From Mucilaginibacter auburnensis (GTDB lineage: Bacteria > Bacteroidota > Bacteroidia > Sphingobacteriales > Sphingobacteriaceae), in the NCBI RefSeq assembly GCF_002797815.1, contig NZ_PGFJ01000001.1, positions 558,001 through 622,000 of the forward strand: a DNA stretch of 64,000 nucleotides, given 5' to 3'. Below are positions 33,894-42,900 of the stretch, piece by piece (the stretch's first letter is position 1; each line of letters begins with the position of its first letter). Position numbers and translations under genes: made by a program. The notes beneath the pieces are model-generated. The model had not been told where the DNA came from and did not search any database. It was given only the letters and a program-made list of their open reading frames with translations.

Positions 33894-35276
33894 ATGTTAA
33901 CAGAGGCGACACAACAAGCGGGCGCAGTGCAAAAGGGAAGTCGTAAGTGGATCTATCCCCTTATACGTAAAGGTCCGTTCTATCAATATCGCAGTTGGTT
34001 AAGCTACGCATACCTGATTGTTTTTTTTGCCGGTCCGTTTTTGCGGATAGGAGGGCACCCTGTGTTGCTGCTCAACATAATGGAGCGGCGATTTGTCCTG
34101 CTTGGCCAGGTCTTCTGGCCACAGGACTTCTTTTTGTTCGTGCTTGCCATGTTAGCATTCCTGGTTTGCGTGGTACTGTTCACTGTTGCATTCGGCAGAA
34201 TATTTTGCGGATGGATCTGTCCCCAAACTATTTTCATGGAAATGGTTTTCCGCAAAATAGAGGAGTTTATTGAAGGCGATGCACGAAAACGTAAAAAATT
34301 GGACGATGGCCCATGGACGTTTGAAAAAAGATGGAAAAAGGCGGTAAAGCACTTCGTTTTCCTGCTTATCTCGTTTTTAATAGCCAATACATTCTTAGCA
34401 TATATAATTGGCAGCGAGCAACTACTTAGCATCATTACCGAACCGGTTAGCCACCACATAGTTGGCTTTATCAGCATCTGGATATTTACGGCTGTTTTTT
34501 ATCTGGTGTATAGTCAGGTGCGTGAGGTGGTTTGTACAGTTATTTGCCCCTACGGGCGTTTGCAGGGTGTGTTAACAGATAAGCATACGCTGATGGTAGC
34601 TTACAATTATACCCGCGGTGAGCCCAGAGGTAAGATCAGCAAAACAGATAACACGCCTAAAGGCGATTGTGTTGACTGCCATTTATGTGTTGATGTTTGC
34701 CCAACTGCTATTGACATACGTAACGGTGCCCAGCTGGAATGTATTAATTGCACCGCCTGTATTGATGTGTGTAATGATGTAATGCAGAAAATAAACCGGC
34801 CACTCAACCTCATTGGTTTTTACTCGGAGGAGCAGATCAAAGAAAATAAAAACCCAAAGTTTACCAGCCGTATGGCGGCCTACAGTAGCATTATAGTGGT
34901 GTTATTAGGCGTGTTAACCTTTTTTGTGTTACAACGCAGCGATGTAGATGTAACCGTATTGCGCTCGGCCGGATTACTTTATCAAAAACAGCCGGATGGT
35001 TACATCAGCAACCTTTACAACGCCGATCTGATCAATAAAACAGATAAAGATCAGCATATAAAGATAGTTGCACAGAACAAGCATATTAAAATTAAATATG
35101 TGCAGGCCCCGGCTGTGCTGGATAGTGCAGCATCTGCCAAAGCGGTATTCTTTATAATGATACCCGAGGCGCAGATCAAAACGCCTAAAACACAGGTTAC
35201 TTTAAACGTAATGCAGGGCGATAAGATCATTAACAATATAACAACAACTTTTATTGGACCGGTAAATGGAAATTAA
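33894..35276 (+). CDS. ccoG: cbb3 oxidase accessory protein CcoG (FixG/RdxA)
   Basis: A 460-residue membrane ferredoxin. It has five or six membrane helices (about 35-55, 80-102, 155-178, 190-205 and 325-343). CGWICPQTIFMEM and CTVICPYGRLQ are the NapH-type Cys motifs, followed by two 4Fe-4S sets (CVDCHLCVDVCP and CINCTACIDVC). A C-terminal Ig-like FixG domain ends the protein (from about 350). CcoG reduces copper for insertion into the oxidase. It follows ccoP by 36 bp. Confidence 0.95.
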   Translation: MLTEATQQAGAVQKGSRKWIYPLIRKGPFYQYRSWLSYAYLIVFFAGPFLRIGGHPVLLLNIMERRFVLLGQVFWPQDFFLFVLAMLAFLVCVVLFTVAFGRIFCGWICPQTIFMEMVFRKIEEFIEGDARKRKKLDDGPWTFEKRWKKAVKHFVFLLISFLIANTFLAYIIGSEQLLSIITEPVSHHIVGFISIWIFTAVFYLVYSQVREVVCTVICPYGRLQGVLTDKHTLMVAYNYTRGEPRGKISKTDNTPKGDCVDCHLCVDVCPTAIDIRNGAQLECINCTACIDVCNDVMQKINRPLNLIGFYSEEQIKENKNPKFTSRMAAYSSIIVVLLGVLTFFVLQRSDVDVTVLRSAGLLYQKQPDGYISNLYNADLINKTDKDQHIKIVAQNKHIKIKYVQAPAVLDSAASAKAVFFIMIPEAQIKTPKTQVTLNVMQGDKIINNITTTFIGPVNGN

Positions 35277-35700
35277 AATTAACTGGGGCAAAGGCCTTGT
35301 AATTGGCATGGGCATTTTCATGCTGTTCATTATTGGTTTGGGCGTATCAATTTTTAGCCAGAAAGGCGATGACTACGACCAAGCCTACTATGAAAAAGGG
35401 TTGGACTATAATGCCGATTATGACAGGGAGCGACAGGTGGTTACTGATAATGCGGTTCCGGGAATAAGCGTTACCAAAGAAAACCTGATAGTTGGATTTA
35501 AAGGACAAGCAGAAGGTGTAGTGCATATACAGCGCCCATCTGACAAAAGCATGGACAAAAATCTGTCATTTGCCTCCACCCCCAACGGACGTGTTGAGCT
35601 GCCTTTAAATGACATAGCCCGCGGACGCTGGCAACTGGTGTTTGAATGGAACGATAAAGGCAAAAAGTATCTTTATCAAAAAGAAGTATTTATACCATGA
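35266..35700 (+). CDS. ccoH: FixH/CcoH family protein
   Basis: A 144-residue protein with one N-terminal membrane helix (KGLVIGMGIFMLFIIGLGVSI) and a periplasmic beta domain. The DYYEKGLDYNADYDRERQV-type region right after the helix (YDQAYYEKGLDYNADYDRE here) is typical of FixH. It overlaps ccoG by 11 bp and the next gene by 4 bp, so translation is coupled. CcoH assists late assembly of the cbb3 oxidase. Confidence 0.9.
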   Translation: MEIKINWGKGLVIGMGIFMLFIIGLGVSIFSQKGDDYDQAYYEKGLDYNADYDRERQVVTDNAVPGISVTKENLIVGFKGQAEGVVHIQRPSDKSMDKNLSFASTPNGRVELPLNDIARGRWQLVFEWNDKGKKYLYQKEVFIP

Positions 35701-36383
35701 CCGATCTGCAGGTTGCTTTTTTTATTGGCTTGTTTGGCAGCATACATTGCGTGGGCATGTGCGGGCCGCTGGCCTTTGCGTTACCTGCAAACAGCAACGG
35801 TAAATGGTTGCTGGTATTTGATAAGTTCATTTACCAGTTAGGCCGTGTTATAAGTTATACGCTGCTTGGGCTAATAATAGGCTTGGTTGGCCGGCAGGTT
35901 TGGCTGGCGGGCATTCAGCAAAGTGTAAGCATTATAAGTGGTGTTTTGATCATCGTTGCCGCGTTAACCCGCCTGTTCAAATGGTCTGTATTCTACAAAA
36001 CTTACACATCAAAACCGGCGGCACTCGTTAACAAAGCAATTGTTTATACCCTAAAACATAAATGGGGGCATTTGGCGGTTGGTATGCTCAATGGTTTGCT
36101 GCCTTGCGGCTTCGTTTACCTGGCATTGGTGGGCGCGGTAAATACGCCAACTGTTGTTTCATCGGCCCAATACATGTTTTGGTTTGGCGTTGGTACAATC
36201 CCGCTCATGTTTGTTGCCGCGCTGGGTTCGGGCTTTTTTAGTTTGAATGTGCGCAAAAAGCTCAATAAGGTTATCCCCTATTTTATGCTTTGTTTGGGTA
36301 TCTGGTTTGTTATGCGGGGTCTTTCGTTAAATATTGCATACCTTAGCCCCACAATAAATACAGACCAAAGCATCTGCCACTAA
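35697..36383 (+). CDS. TauE/SafE-like membrane protein of the cco operon
   Basis: A 228-residue protein with six membrane helices. The motif FFIGLFGSIHCVGMCGPLAFALP at the start and LLPCGFVYLALVGAV near residue 140 are typical of the urease-accessory UreH-like/SafE group. These GxxHCxGMCGP and LPCG motifs carry Cys and Met that may bind copper. Homologues sit next to ccoGH in many genomes and are thought to help deliver metal for the oxidase. The start overlaps ccoH as ATGA. Confidence 0.87.
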   Translation: MTDLQVAFFIGLFGSIHCVGMCGPLAFALPANSNGKWLLVFDKFIYQLGRVISYTLLGLIIGLVGRQVWLAGIQQSVSIISGVLIIVAALTRLFKWSVFYKTYTSKPAALVNKAIVYTLKHKWGHLAVGMLNGLLPCGFVYLALVGAVNTPTVVSSAQYMFWFGVGTIPLMFVAALGSGFFSLNVRKKLNKVIPYFMLCLGIWFVMRGLSLNIAYLSPTINTDQSICH

Positions 36384-36409
36384 AAAGTGCTTTACGTCAT
36401 TTTTTAGGC

Positions 36410-36421
36410 TGACTGCAATCA
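36410..36421. promoter_or_regulatory. Crp/Fnr-like dyad upstream of the gene at 36475
   Basis: TGA-CTGCAA-TCA lies in the 91-bp gap after the cco operon, 54 bp before the next start. It has the same geometry as the four other dyads in this block. Confidence 0.4.
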
Positions 36422-36474
36422 TGTGCTGCCCGGTGGTTATTGGGCAACTTTGTTATATCAAAATAACAAATATC

Positions 36475-36828
36475 ATGGCAACTATAAAAACAACCATCCC
36501 TCAACAATGGGCTCAAACCGAAACCGTAACTGAAAACAATACCAGTCTTTGGAGTAAATTTGCAGCGTTTGCCGATTCGCAAAAACCCAACCGCACCCTT
36601 TGGTTCTTTATTAATTTGGTGGTACATGGCGTGTTTATGTTGCCGCTGCCGGTTGTATTGATCTATTACTTTGGTGCGCCAACAGCTATACTCGGTGTAA
36701 CCATGATCCTATTCTTCGTTAACATTGTAGCCTGTATGGGCGGATCAAGTATGCGCAGTGTATTGGCTTTGTTCGCCACATCAATAGCCGTTAACCTATT
36801 AATGGTTTTACTAACCCTGATTTTTTAA
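36475..36828 (+). CDS. small membrane protein
   Basis: The start is set at ATG 36475 (MATIKTTIPQQW); the frame from 36421 overlaps the upstream dyad and adds an implausible Cys-rich head. The 117-residue product has a soluble N-terminus of about 40 residues and three hydrophobic helices (LWFFINLVVHGVFMLPLPVVLIYYF, LGVTMILFFVNIVACM, VLALFATSIAVNLLMVLLTLIF). I recognise no family. The dyad and its position after the cco operon suggest expression under low oxygen. Confidence 0.65.
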   Translation: MATIKTTIPQQWAQTETVTENNTSLWSKFAAFADSQKPNRTLWFFINLVVHGVFMLPLPVVLIYYFGAPTAILGVTMILFFVNIVACMGGSSMRSVLALFATSIAVNLLMVLLTLIF

Positions 36829-36856
36829 CTGATCATATAATTCCCTAATTAATTGG

Positions 36857-36879
36857 AGCGGTTTAACAGCCGCTTTTTT
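36857..36879 (+). terminator. terminator or attenuator before the gene at 36894
   Basis: AGCGG (36857-36861), an 8-nt loop and CCGCT (36870-36874) are followed by a T6 run. It ends only 15 bp before the next ATG, so that gene is read either by read-through or from a promoter inside the preceding gene. Confidence 0.7.
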
Positions 36880-36893
36880 AATACCATCTTTTT

Positions 36894-38675
36894 ATGTCTC
36901 ATACCTTTCATATACCTGTATTAGGTTTAGGCTTTTCGGTTGATACACCGCTAAAAGTTGCCAGATACGGCATAAATTCCGTTGCGTCTGTGGTTGACGA
37001 CGATTTGATTGAACGCATGCGTTTATACCATTCTCAAAAAAATAACCTTGATGCTGAACCCATTGCCAAGACCGATCCGGACGCTCGTGCCAGGCGCATA
37101 ACGGCATATCTTAATTTACTGAGCGACTTGGTTGATGAACAGTTTGAAGAGCTGAAGCAACAGAATTTCAATGCCGGTACCGATCTTGACAGGTATTTTC
37201 GTTTACTACCCGATGATTCTCCGCTAAAACAAGGCTACGAGTTAATGATCGAATATCCCGATAGCCCGAGTAAGAAGATATTCCAAAACATTTTACGCAG
37301 TAAGATGCAAAAAGGCAGCATTGACGTAAACATAATGGCCAAGGTGGATAAGATGAATTTTGATGCGGATGGTAACTACACCGGAGATACCAACACCGAT
37401 GCGTTGGCCGCATTGCGTGGCTTTGCCGAAAGTAAGCTGCAATCGTCGCTGGTACTTTCAGCAGGAATGAACCCGAAGTTGTATAGCTACCTGGAGAAGT
37501 TTGATGATTTTTTCCCTGATGAGCACGGGCACCTGCGTAAAAAGATCATCTTAAAAGTTAGCGATTACCGCTCGGCGTTTATTCAGGCTAAGTTTCTGGC
37601 CAAAAAAGGACTGTGGGTATCTGAGTTCCGGATAGAATCGGGATTGAACTGCGGTGGGCATGCGTTTGCTACCGATGGCTTATTAATGGGGCCGATACTG
37701 GAAGATTTTAAAACCAAACGCGACGAAATGCAGGCTGAGCTTTTCTTCCTGTACCAGGATGCATTAATGGCCAAAAATCTGTTAACGGAAGTGATGCCTC
37801 CGCAAAAGATAAGCGCGCAGGGAGGTATTGGTACGGCGCAAGAAAATGATTTTATGCTGAAGCACTATGACCTGGATGCTACCGGCTGGGGTAGTCCGTT
37901 TTTGTTAGTGCCGGAGGCTACCAATGTTGATGAGGAAACCTTAAAACAGTTGGTTGATGCCGATACAAACGATTATTATATCAGCTCATCATCGCCGCTG
38001 GGTATATTGTTCAATAATTTCAGAAGAAGTTCAGCAGAGAGAATCAGATTGGAGCGCATTGCCAAAGGCCGACCGGGTAGCCCGTGCAACAAAAAGTTTC
38101 TGGTGAGTAATACCGAGTTTACAGAGCAGCCCATCTGCACGGCATCTCGCGAGTATCAAAACCTTAAAATAAAGCAGCTGCAATCTGCCGGATTAGAGCC
38201 CAAAGTACTGGAACGTGAAGTAGAAGCTGTTACCGAGAAAGTGTGCTTGTGCGAAGGATTGTGTGCATCGGCTTTCATTAAAAATGATATGCTGAAACCG
38301 CGCGAAAGCAAAGCGGTAACCATTTGCCCCGGACCTAACCTGGCTTATTTTTCAAAAATCTACACGCTTGATGAGTTGATAGATCATATTTACAACCGTA
38401 CAGACCTGCTGGCATCGTCAAAGCGGGCACATATGTTCGTAAACGAGCTCAACCTCTACATTGATTATTTGAAGAAAGATATATCAGTTTACATGGACAA
38501 TCTCAACGAGAAGAAAGGCAAGTATCTGTTAAAATTTAAAGATCAGTTACAACAGGGAATAGCCTACTACAAACAACTCATTCCAAATATCAGCAATCAA
38601 ACGTCAGCGTATTTAGAGCAAATGTTGAATGATCTGGCCCTATCTGAAGAGCGCCTGGCCATGTTAAAGGTATAG
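36894..38675 (+). CDS. conserved protein of unknown function with possible FMN-barrel features
   Basis: A 593-residue protein without signal or membrane segment. The beginning (FHIPVLGLGFSVDTPLKVARYGINSVASVVDDDL) and the later ESGLNCGGHAFATDGLLMGPILEDF resemble the phosphate/flavin-binding parts of nitronate monooxygenase and IMPDH-type TIM barrels. The C-terminal third holds conserved-looking cysteines (GSPCNKKFL, PICTASREYQN, KVCLCEGLCASA, ICPGPN) that could bind a metal cluster, then a helical tail. Such proteins are commonly left as hypothetical in Bacteroidota. Its place after the cbb3 genes hints at a redox role, but I would not assign an enzyme. Confidence 0.7.
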   Translation: MSHTFHIPVLGLGFSVDTPLKVARYGINSVASVVDDDLIERMRLYHSQKNNLDAEPIAKTDPDARARRITAYLNLLSDLVDEQFEELKQQNFNAGTDLDRYFRLLPDDSPLKQGYELMIEYPDSPSKKIFQNILRSKMQKGSIDVNIMAKVDKMNFDADGNYTGDTNTDALAALRGFAESKLQSSLVLSAGMNPKLYSYLEKFDDFFPDEHGHLRKKIILKVSDYRSAFIQAKFLAKKGLWVSEFRIESGLNCGGHAFATDGLLMGPILEDFKTKRDEMQAELFFLYQDALMAKNLLTEVMPPQKISAQGGIGTAQENDFMLKHYDLDATGWGSPFLLVPEATNVDEETLKQLVDADTNDYYISSSSPLGILFNNFRRSSAERIRLERIAKGRPGSPCNKKFLVSNTEFTEQPICTASREYQNLKIKQLQSAGLEPKVLEREVEAVTEKVCLCEGLCASAFIKNDMLKPRESKAVTICPGPNLAYFSKIYTLDELIDHIYNRTDLLASSKRAHMFVNELNLYIDYLKKDISVYMDNLNEKKGKYLLKFKDQLQQGIAYYKQLIPNISNQTSAYLEQMLNDLALSEERLAMLKV

Positions 38676-38706
38676 TGCCTGCTCATCTGTATTGAGCTAA
38701 AAGATT

Positions 38707-38749
38707 AAAAAAAAAAGAGGCTGCCAGTTTTATATTGGCAGCCTCTTTT
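38707..38749. terminator. strong bidirectional terminator
   Basis: GAGGCTGCCA (38717-38726) and TGGCAGCCTC (38736-38745) form a perfect 10-bp stem, flanked by an A-run on the left and a T-run on the right. It serves both the plus-strand gene that ends at 38675 and the sdh operon that ends at 38771 on the minus strand. Confidence 0.9.
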
Positions 38750-38770
38750 CGCTTTATAAAGGGAGTGGAA

Positions 38771-39568
38771 TTACATTCCGCCGCCCAGATCACCACCGTG
38801 TACACCTTCTTCGCGGAATAACTTGGCACTGAAGTAATCATTATTCATACGACCGATGTTGGTCAGCGTAATTTCTTTCGGGCATTCTGCTTCGCAGGCA
38901 CCGGTATTGGTACAGTTACCAAAACCTTCGTCGTCCATTTGTGCTACCATGGCTTGCACACGGCTCCAACGCTCAGGCTGACCTTGCGGTAACAACGCGA
39001 ACTGCGATACTTTAGCTGATACAAACAACATTGCCGAAGCATTTTTACAAGCTGCAACACACGCGCCGCAACCTATACAAGTTGCAGAGTTAAAGGCCTC
39101 ATCGGCAATAACTTTAGGTATAGCTATCTCGTTAGCATCAGGTACACCACCGGTGTTTACAGATACATAACCACCTGCCTGCTGTATACGGTCAAATGCC
39201 GAACGGTCAACCGCTAAATCTTTAATTACCGGGAAAGCTGCCGCGCGCCATGGCTCAATAGTAATGGTATCGCCATCTTTAAAGCTACGCATGTGCAGCT
39301 GGCAGGTGGTAATAGCACGTTTTGGTCCGTGTGGCTGGCCATTAATATACAGCGAGCACATACCGCAAATACCTTCGCGGCAATCATGGTCAAAGTATAT
39401 CGGGTCTTCGCCTTTTTTGGTAAGGCTTTCGTTCACCACGTCAAGCATTTCCAAAAACGACATATCAGGCGATATGCCATCAGCTTTGTAAGTAACCATT
39501 TTGCCTGAAGTTTGCGCGTTTGGTTGTCTCCAAACTTTCAGGGTTAAATTCATATTTCCGGTACTCAT
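38771..39568 (-). CDS. sdhB: succinate dehydrogenase/fumarate reductase iron-sulfur subunit
   Basis: A 265-residue protein with all three cluster motifs: [2Fe-2S] CREGICGMC (Cys63, 68, 71, with Cys89 further on), [4Fe-4S] [11 protein letters not shown] (Cys164, 167, 170, 174), and [3Fe-4S] Cys219, 225 and 229. It carries electrons between the flavin of SdhA and the membrane subunit SdhC in respiration. It belongs to the sdhC-sdhA-sdhB set, but here 478 bp separate it from sdhA because of the inserted four-helix-bundle unit. Confidence 0.96.
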   Translation of the reverse strand: MSTGNMNLTLKVWRQPNAQTSGKMVTYKADGISPDMSFLEMLDVVNESLTKKGEDPIYFDHDCREGICGMCSLYINGQPHGPKRAITTCQLHMRSFKDGDTITIEPWRAAAFPVIKDLAVDRSAFDRIQQAGGYVSVNTGGVPDANEIAIPKVIADEAFNSATCIGCGACVAACKNASAMLFVSAKVSQFALLPQGQPERWSRVQAMVAQMDDEGFGNCTNTGACEAECPKEITLTNIGRMNNDYFSAKLFREEGVHGGDLGGGM

Positions 39569-39576
39569 TCTTAATT

Positions 39577-39608
39577 AGATTTGAGATGTGAGATTTGAGA
39601 TGTGAGAT
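39577..39608 (+). repeat. left inverted repeat of the sdh insert
   Basis: Two tandem copies of AGATTTGAGATGTG plus AGAT. It matches the reverse complement of the right repeat (40016-40047) at 29 of 32 positions. Its last base is the first base of the four-helix-bundle gene's stop codon. Confidence 0.9.
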
Positions 39609-39964
39609 CAATTATTTAGCAAAGTTTTTTGAAAAGCATAATTCATCTTCTGCAATTCATCAATCTGCTTTAATATACTATCTAACAACTCATCATTTAA
39701 TAAATTTAATTTATTTGAAATAATTAATTGGGTTTGCAACTCGTAAGACGAACCATTTGCAATTCCCAAAAAATTAGAAAACTCCTTATTTGAATTTCTT
39801 CCTGCACCTTCAGCAATATTTGAAGGAATAGAAACAGCACATCTGCGAGCCTGCCTTGTTAATCCGAACCGCTCATCTTGAGGAAAGCTTGACGTAGCCT
39901 TGTAAACGTCTACGGTCAGATCAATCGCTTTATTCCAGATTTTTAGCTCTTTTAAATTGTGCAT
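39608..39964 (-). CDS. four helix bundle protein (S23/IVP family)
   Basis: A 118-residue helical protein of the 23S rRNA intervening-sequence/four-helix-bundle family: KELKIWNKAIDLTVDVYKAT, RFGLTRQARRCAVSIPSNIAEGAGR, then FLGIANGSSYELQTQLIISNKL. The SIPSNIAEG motif is diagnostic. Relatives include the Avd accessory proteins of diversity-generating retroelements, which form basic pentamers that bind nucleic acid. No reverse transcriptase is visible here. The gene is on the same strand as sdhA and sdhB and would be transcribed with them. The inverted repeats that enclose it suggest it moves or spreads as a unit. Confidence 0.88.
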   Translation of the reverse strand: MHNLKELKIWNKAIDLTVDVYKATSSFPQDERFGLTRQARRCAVSIPSNIAEGAGRNSNKEFSNFLGIANGSSYELQTQLIISNKLNLLNDELLDSILKQIDELQKMNYAFQKTLLNN

Positions 39965-40015
39965 TTTTTAACTCTTAGTTTTGAGGCGTGAAGTTTGATA
40001 TAAAAGCAAAGACAA

Positions 40016-40047
40016 GTCTCATATCTCAAATCTCACGTCTCAAATCT
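40016..40047 (-). repeat. right inverted repeat of the sdh insert
   Basis: On the minus strand it reads as the same 14-bp tandem unit (AGATTTGAGACGTG, AGATTTGAGATATG, AGAC). It shares its last base with the sdhA stop codon. A degenerate copy in the opposite orientation (39979-40000, TTTGAGGCGTGAAG...) can pair with it as a long hairpin upstream of the gene. Confidence 0.9.
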
Positions 40048-41981
40048 TATTTATAGCTCCGTTGTGATGGATGTACAGTTTCAAACACCAGTTGTTCTTT
40101 GTGCAGCACTTCCGGCTGGTTATCACCCGTGTATTGCCATGCACCTACAAACAGGAAGTTCTCATCATCACGTTTAGCTTCACCTTCTTCGGTTTGTGAT
40201 TCTAACCTGAAGTGACCACCGCATGATTCTCTGCGCATCAGCGCGTCATCAACCATAAGTTCGCCCAGTTCAAGGAAATCAGCTACGCGGCCGGCCTTTT
40301 CTAAAGAGGTGTTTGCCTCTTCATTAGCGCCCAATACCATTGCGTTTTTCCAGAAATCGGCTCTCAACTCACGTATCATGCCTTTAGCTTTTGTTAAGCC
40401 TTCTTCGGTACGTGCCATACCGCAGTACTCCCACATAATGTGGCCAAGGTCACGGTGATACTCATCAACAGTTTTATTGCCTTTAAGAGAAAGCAGTTTG
40501 TTAATTCGGTCTAATACATCCTGTTTGGTTTGAGCAAATGCAGGGTGGTTGGTATCCACCGGTTTTGGTCCTATTGTAGCCAGATAATCACCTAAAGTGT
40601 ATGGTATCACGAAGTAACCATCGGCCAAACCTTGCATCAATGCAGATGCACCTAAACGGTTAGCGCCATGGTCAGAGAAGTTACACTCACCTAAAGCGTA
40701 TAAGCCCGGTACCGTGGTCATCAGGTTATAATCAACCCAAAGGCCACCCATTGTATAGTGTACCGCAGGATAAATACGCATTGGTTGGGTGTATGGATCC
40801 TCATTGGTGATCTGGTAATACATGTCAAACAAGTTGCCGTATTTAGCCGCTACCGCATCTTTACCCAAACGCTTAATAGCGTCGGCAAAGTCAAGGAAAA
40901 CAGCAATACCCGAAGCACCTACACCACGGTTATCATCAACCATTTCTTTGGCGTTACGTGATGCAACGTCGCGCGGTACAAGGTTACCGAAAGACGGGTA
41001 TTTACGTTCCAGAAAGTAATCGCGTTCGTCTTCTTTAACGTCAGCAGCTTTTAGCTGGCCTTTGCGCATACGCTCAGCAACTTCCTGTGTTTTTGGTGCC
41101 CATACACGTCCGTCGTTACGTAACGATTCAGACATCAGTGTTAATTTAGACTGATGGTCTCCGGTAACAGGGATACAAGTTGGGTGAATTTGTGTGTAGC
41201 AAGGGTTAGCAAACAAAGCGCCGCGTTTGTGCGCGCGCCATGCAGCTGTAACGTTTGAACCCATTGCATTGGTTGACAGGAAGAATACATTGCCATAACC
41301 ACCCGTACACAATAAAACGGCATGGCCGCTGTGTGTTTCAATAGCGCCTGTAACCATATTACGGGTAACAATACCTTTGGCATGGCCATCAATAGTAACC
41401 ACGTCAAGCATTTCACTGCGGGTGTACATTTTAACCTTGCCTTTATTGATCTGGCGGTTAAGTGCGGAATAAGCGCCTAACAATAATTGTTGTCCGGTTT
41501 GACCACGGGCATAGAACGTACGTGATACCTGAGAGCCACCGAAAGAACGGTTATCAAGCAAACCGCCGTATTCGCGTGCAAAAGGTACACCTTGTGCAAC
41601 GCACTGGTCAATAATATTTACTGAAACCTCTGCCAAACGGTAAACGTTTCCTTCGCGTGCACGGTAATCGCCACCTTTAATGGTATCATAAAACAGGCGG
41701 TAAACACTATCGCCGTCATTCTGATAGTTTTTAGCTGCGTTTATACCACCTTGCGCCGCAATTGAGTGCGCACGGCGTGGGCTATCCTGAAAGCAAAATG
41801 CTTTTACATTATAACCTAATTCGCCAAGCGTAGCTGCTGCCGAGGCTCCTGCCAAACCTGTGCCAACTACAATAACGTCATACTTACGTTTGTTGGCCGG
41901 GTTAACCAGCTTTAAGTTAAATTTATGCTTGCTCCATTTTTCGGCTAAGGGGCCGGCAGGGATCTTCGCGTCTAAATTCAT
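40047..41981 (-). CDS. sdhA: succinate dehydrogenase/fumarate reductase flavoprotein subunit
   Basis: A 644-residue flavoprotein. It has the dinucleotide-binding [10 protein letters not shown] (40-49), the covalent-FAD histidine in [17 protein letters not shown] (His72), and the substrate and FAD-binding [12 protein letters not shown] and [17 protein letters not shown]. The C-terminal helical part ([12 protein letters not shown]-like, here [15 protein letters not shown]) is typical of the Bacteroidota form. It interconverts succinate and fumarate at the inner membrane. It follows sdhC by 49 bp. Confidence 0.96.
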   Translation of the reverse strand: MNLDAKIPAGPLAEKWSKHKFNLKLVNPANKRKYDVIVVGTGLAGASAAATLGELGYNVKAFCFQDSPRRAHSIAAQGGINAAKNYQNDGDSVYRLFYDTIKGGDYRAREGNVYRLAEVSVNIIDQCVAQGVPFAREYGGLLDNRSFGGSQVSRTFYARGQTGQQLLLGAYSALNRQINKGKVKMYTRSEMLDVVTIDGHAKGIVTRNMVTGAIETHSGHAVLLCTGGYGNVFFLSTNAMGSNVTAAWRAHKRGALFANPCYTQIHPTCIPVTGDHQSKLTLMSESLRNDGRVWAPKTQEVAERMRKGQLKAADVKEDERDYFLERKYPSFGNLVPRDVASRNAKEMVDDNRGVGASGIAVFLDFADAIKRLGKDAVAAKYGNLFDMYYQITNEDPYTQPMRIYPAVHYTMGGLWVDYNLMTTVPGLYALGECNFSDHGANRLGASALMQGLADGYFVIPYTLGDYLATIGPKPVDTNHPAFAQTKQDVLDRINKLLSLKGNKTVDEYHRDLGHIMWEYCGMARTEEGLTKAKGMIRELRADFWKNAMVLGANEEANTSLEKAGRVADFLELGELMVDDALMRRESCGGHFRLESQTEEGEAKRDDENFLFVGAWQYTGDNQPEVLHKEQLVFETVHPSQRSYK

Positions 41982-42030
41982 ATTTCTATTTCTAAATTCT
42001 CTTTCTTAAACAATAACCGGGTGTGCCTAA

Positions 42031-42813
42031 CTATCGGCTGAAAAAGTAAATAACCGGCATCAATGCAAAACCTACAGGTATAATAACCGCAAAAAACCAG
42101 GTGCCGATAAATTTAACCACCGGGCTGTATTTTCTGTGCGTCCATCCCAATGTTTGGAAAGCGCTTTGAAAACCATGCAGCAAGTGGAAAGATACAGCCA
42201 CCATAGCTAAAACATAGAACGCAACATACCACCATTGTTTAAAAGCAATGGCAACAGTTGCATTAAGGTCTTTGGCAACCATGGTCTCTACTCCGTTTTC
42301 GGTAGAAACTGAGTACTCATAATCACCTGCAGGAAGATCAACCGCTGATATTTGCTCGCCTGTTTTCAGGTCTGTTTTATATTCTTTGTAACCTACTGTT
42401 GAGTTGCCAGCAAAATCGTGGTAATTAAACCAGAAATCTTTCATGTGGATAACAATGAACAGCAAAAGTATTGAGCCCAGCATACCCATGTTTTTTGAAG
42501 ACCACGATGCCGGCGACTTTGGCTGTGCAGCGTAAGCAACTGGACGTGCTTTACGGTTGCTTACCGTTAAAATTAACGCGTAAACAGAGTGGATCACTAT
42601 TGACAGGTACAGCAAATAAGACACTACCTTAATAGGCGGGAAATGCGTCATGAAGTGAGCGTAAGCATTAAATGCTTGTCCGTTATCGTGCTTAAACAAC
42701 GATAGGTTACCGCTAAGGTGCACAATAATAAATGTGCATAAAAACAGGCCTGTTAGCGCCATGATGAGCTTTTTACCCAGCGACGAGTTAAAAGTTTGTT
42801 TAAATTCACTCAT
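42031..42813 (-). CDS. sdhC: succinate dehydrogenase cytochrome b subunit
   Basis: A 260-residue membrane protein of the Bacteroidota/chlamydial type with five helices (about 17-34, 62-82, 110-127, 195-216 and 232-255). Haem-ligand histidines lie in IIVHLSGN, LSIVIHSVYAL, FIVIHMKDFWFNYHD and FHLLHGFQSAFQTLG. It anchors SdhAB and passes electrons to or from menaquinone. First gene of the operon. A -7-like TACTTTTG (minus strand, 42837-42844) and a perfect Fur-like dyad (42901-42917) lie upstream. Confidence 0.93.
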   Translation of the reverse strand: MSEFKQTFNSSLGKKLIMALTGLFLCTFIIVHLSGNLSLFKHDNGQAFNAYAHFMTHFPPIKVVSYLLYLSIVIHSVYALILTVSNRKARPVAYAAQPKSPASWSSKNMGMLGSILLLFIVIHMKDFWFNYHDFAGNSTVGYKEYKTDLKTGEQISAVDLPAGDYEYSVSTENGVETMVAKDLNATVAIAFKQWWYVAFYVLAMVAVSFHLLHGFQSAFQTLGWTHRKYSPVVKFIGTWFFAVIIPVGFALMPVIYFFSR

Positions 42814-42900
42814 TATGTATATAGAAATTTTGTTTGCAAAAGTATTTATTAAAACACAAAAGAAACATACGCCGCAAGCTTATTATGGCCTAAATGGTTA

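Larger units (their letters stand above)
39577..40047. mobile_element. 471-bp unit with inverted repeats carrying a four-helix-bundle gene
   Basis: The unit consists of a left 32-bp repeat, the gene 39608-39964, a degenerate third repeat copy (39979-40000) and a right 32-bp repeat. The left repeat begins 9 bp upstream of the sdhB start and the right one ends on the first base of the sdhA stop codon (minus strand). Thus the whole sdhA-sdhB gap except 8 bp is made of this unit. No transposase is present and no target-site duplication is clear. It looks like a non-autonomous element or domesticated repeat unit; its mobility is inferred. Confidence 0.6.

Noticed and set aside
39569-39576. Target-site duplication of the sdh insert
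   Set aside because: The 8 bp left of the element have no matching copy at the right end, which abuts the sdhA stop codon.
39608-39964. Diversity-generating retroelement (Avd-like protein)
   Set aside because: The four-helix-bundle family includes Avd, but no reverse transcriptase, template repeat or variable gene is nearby.
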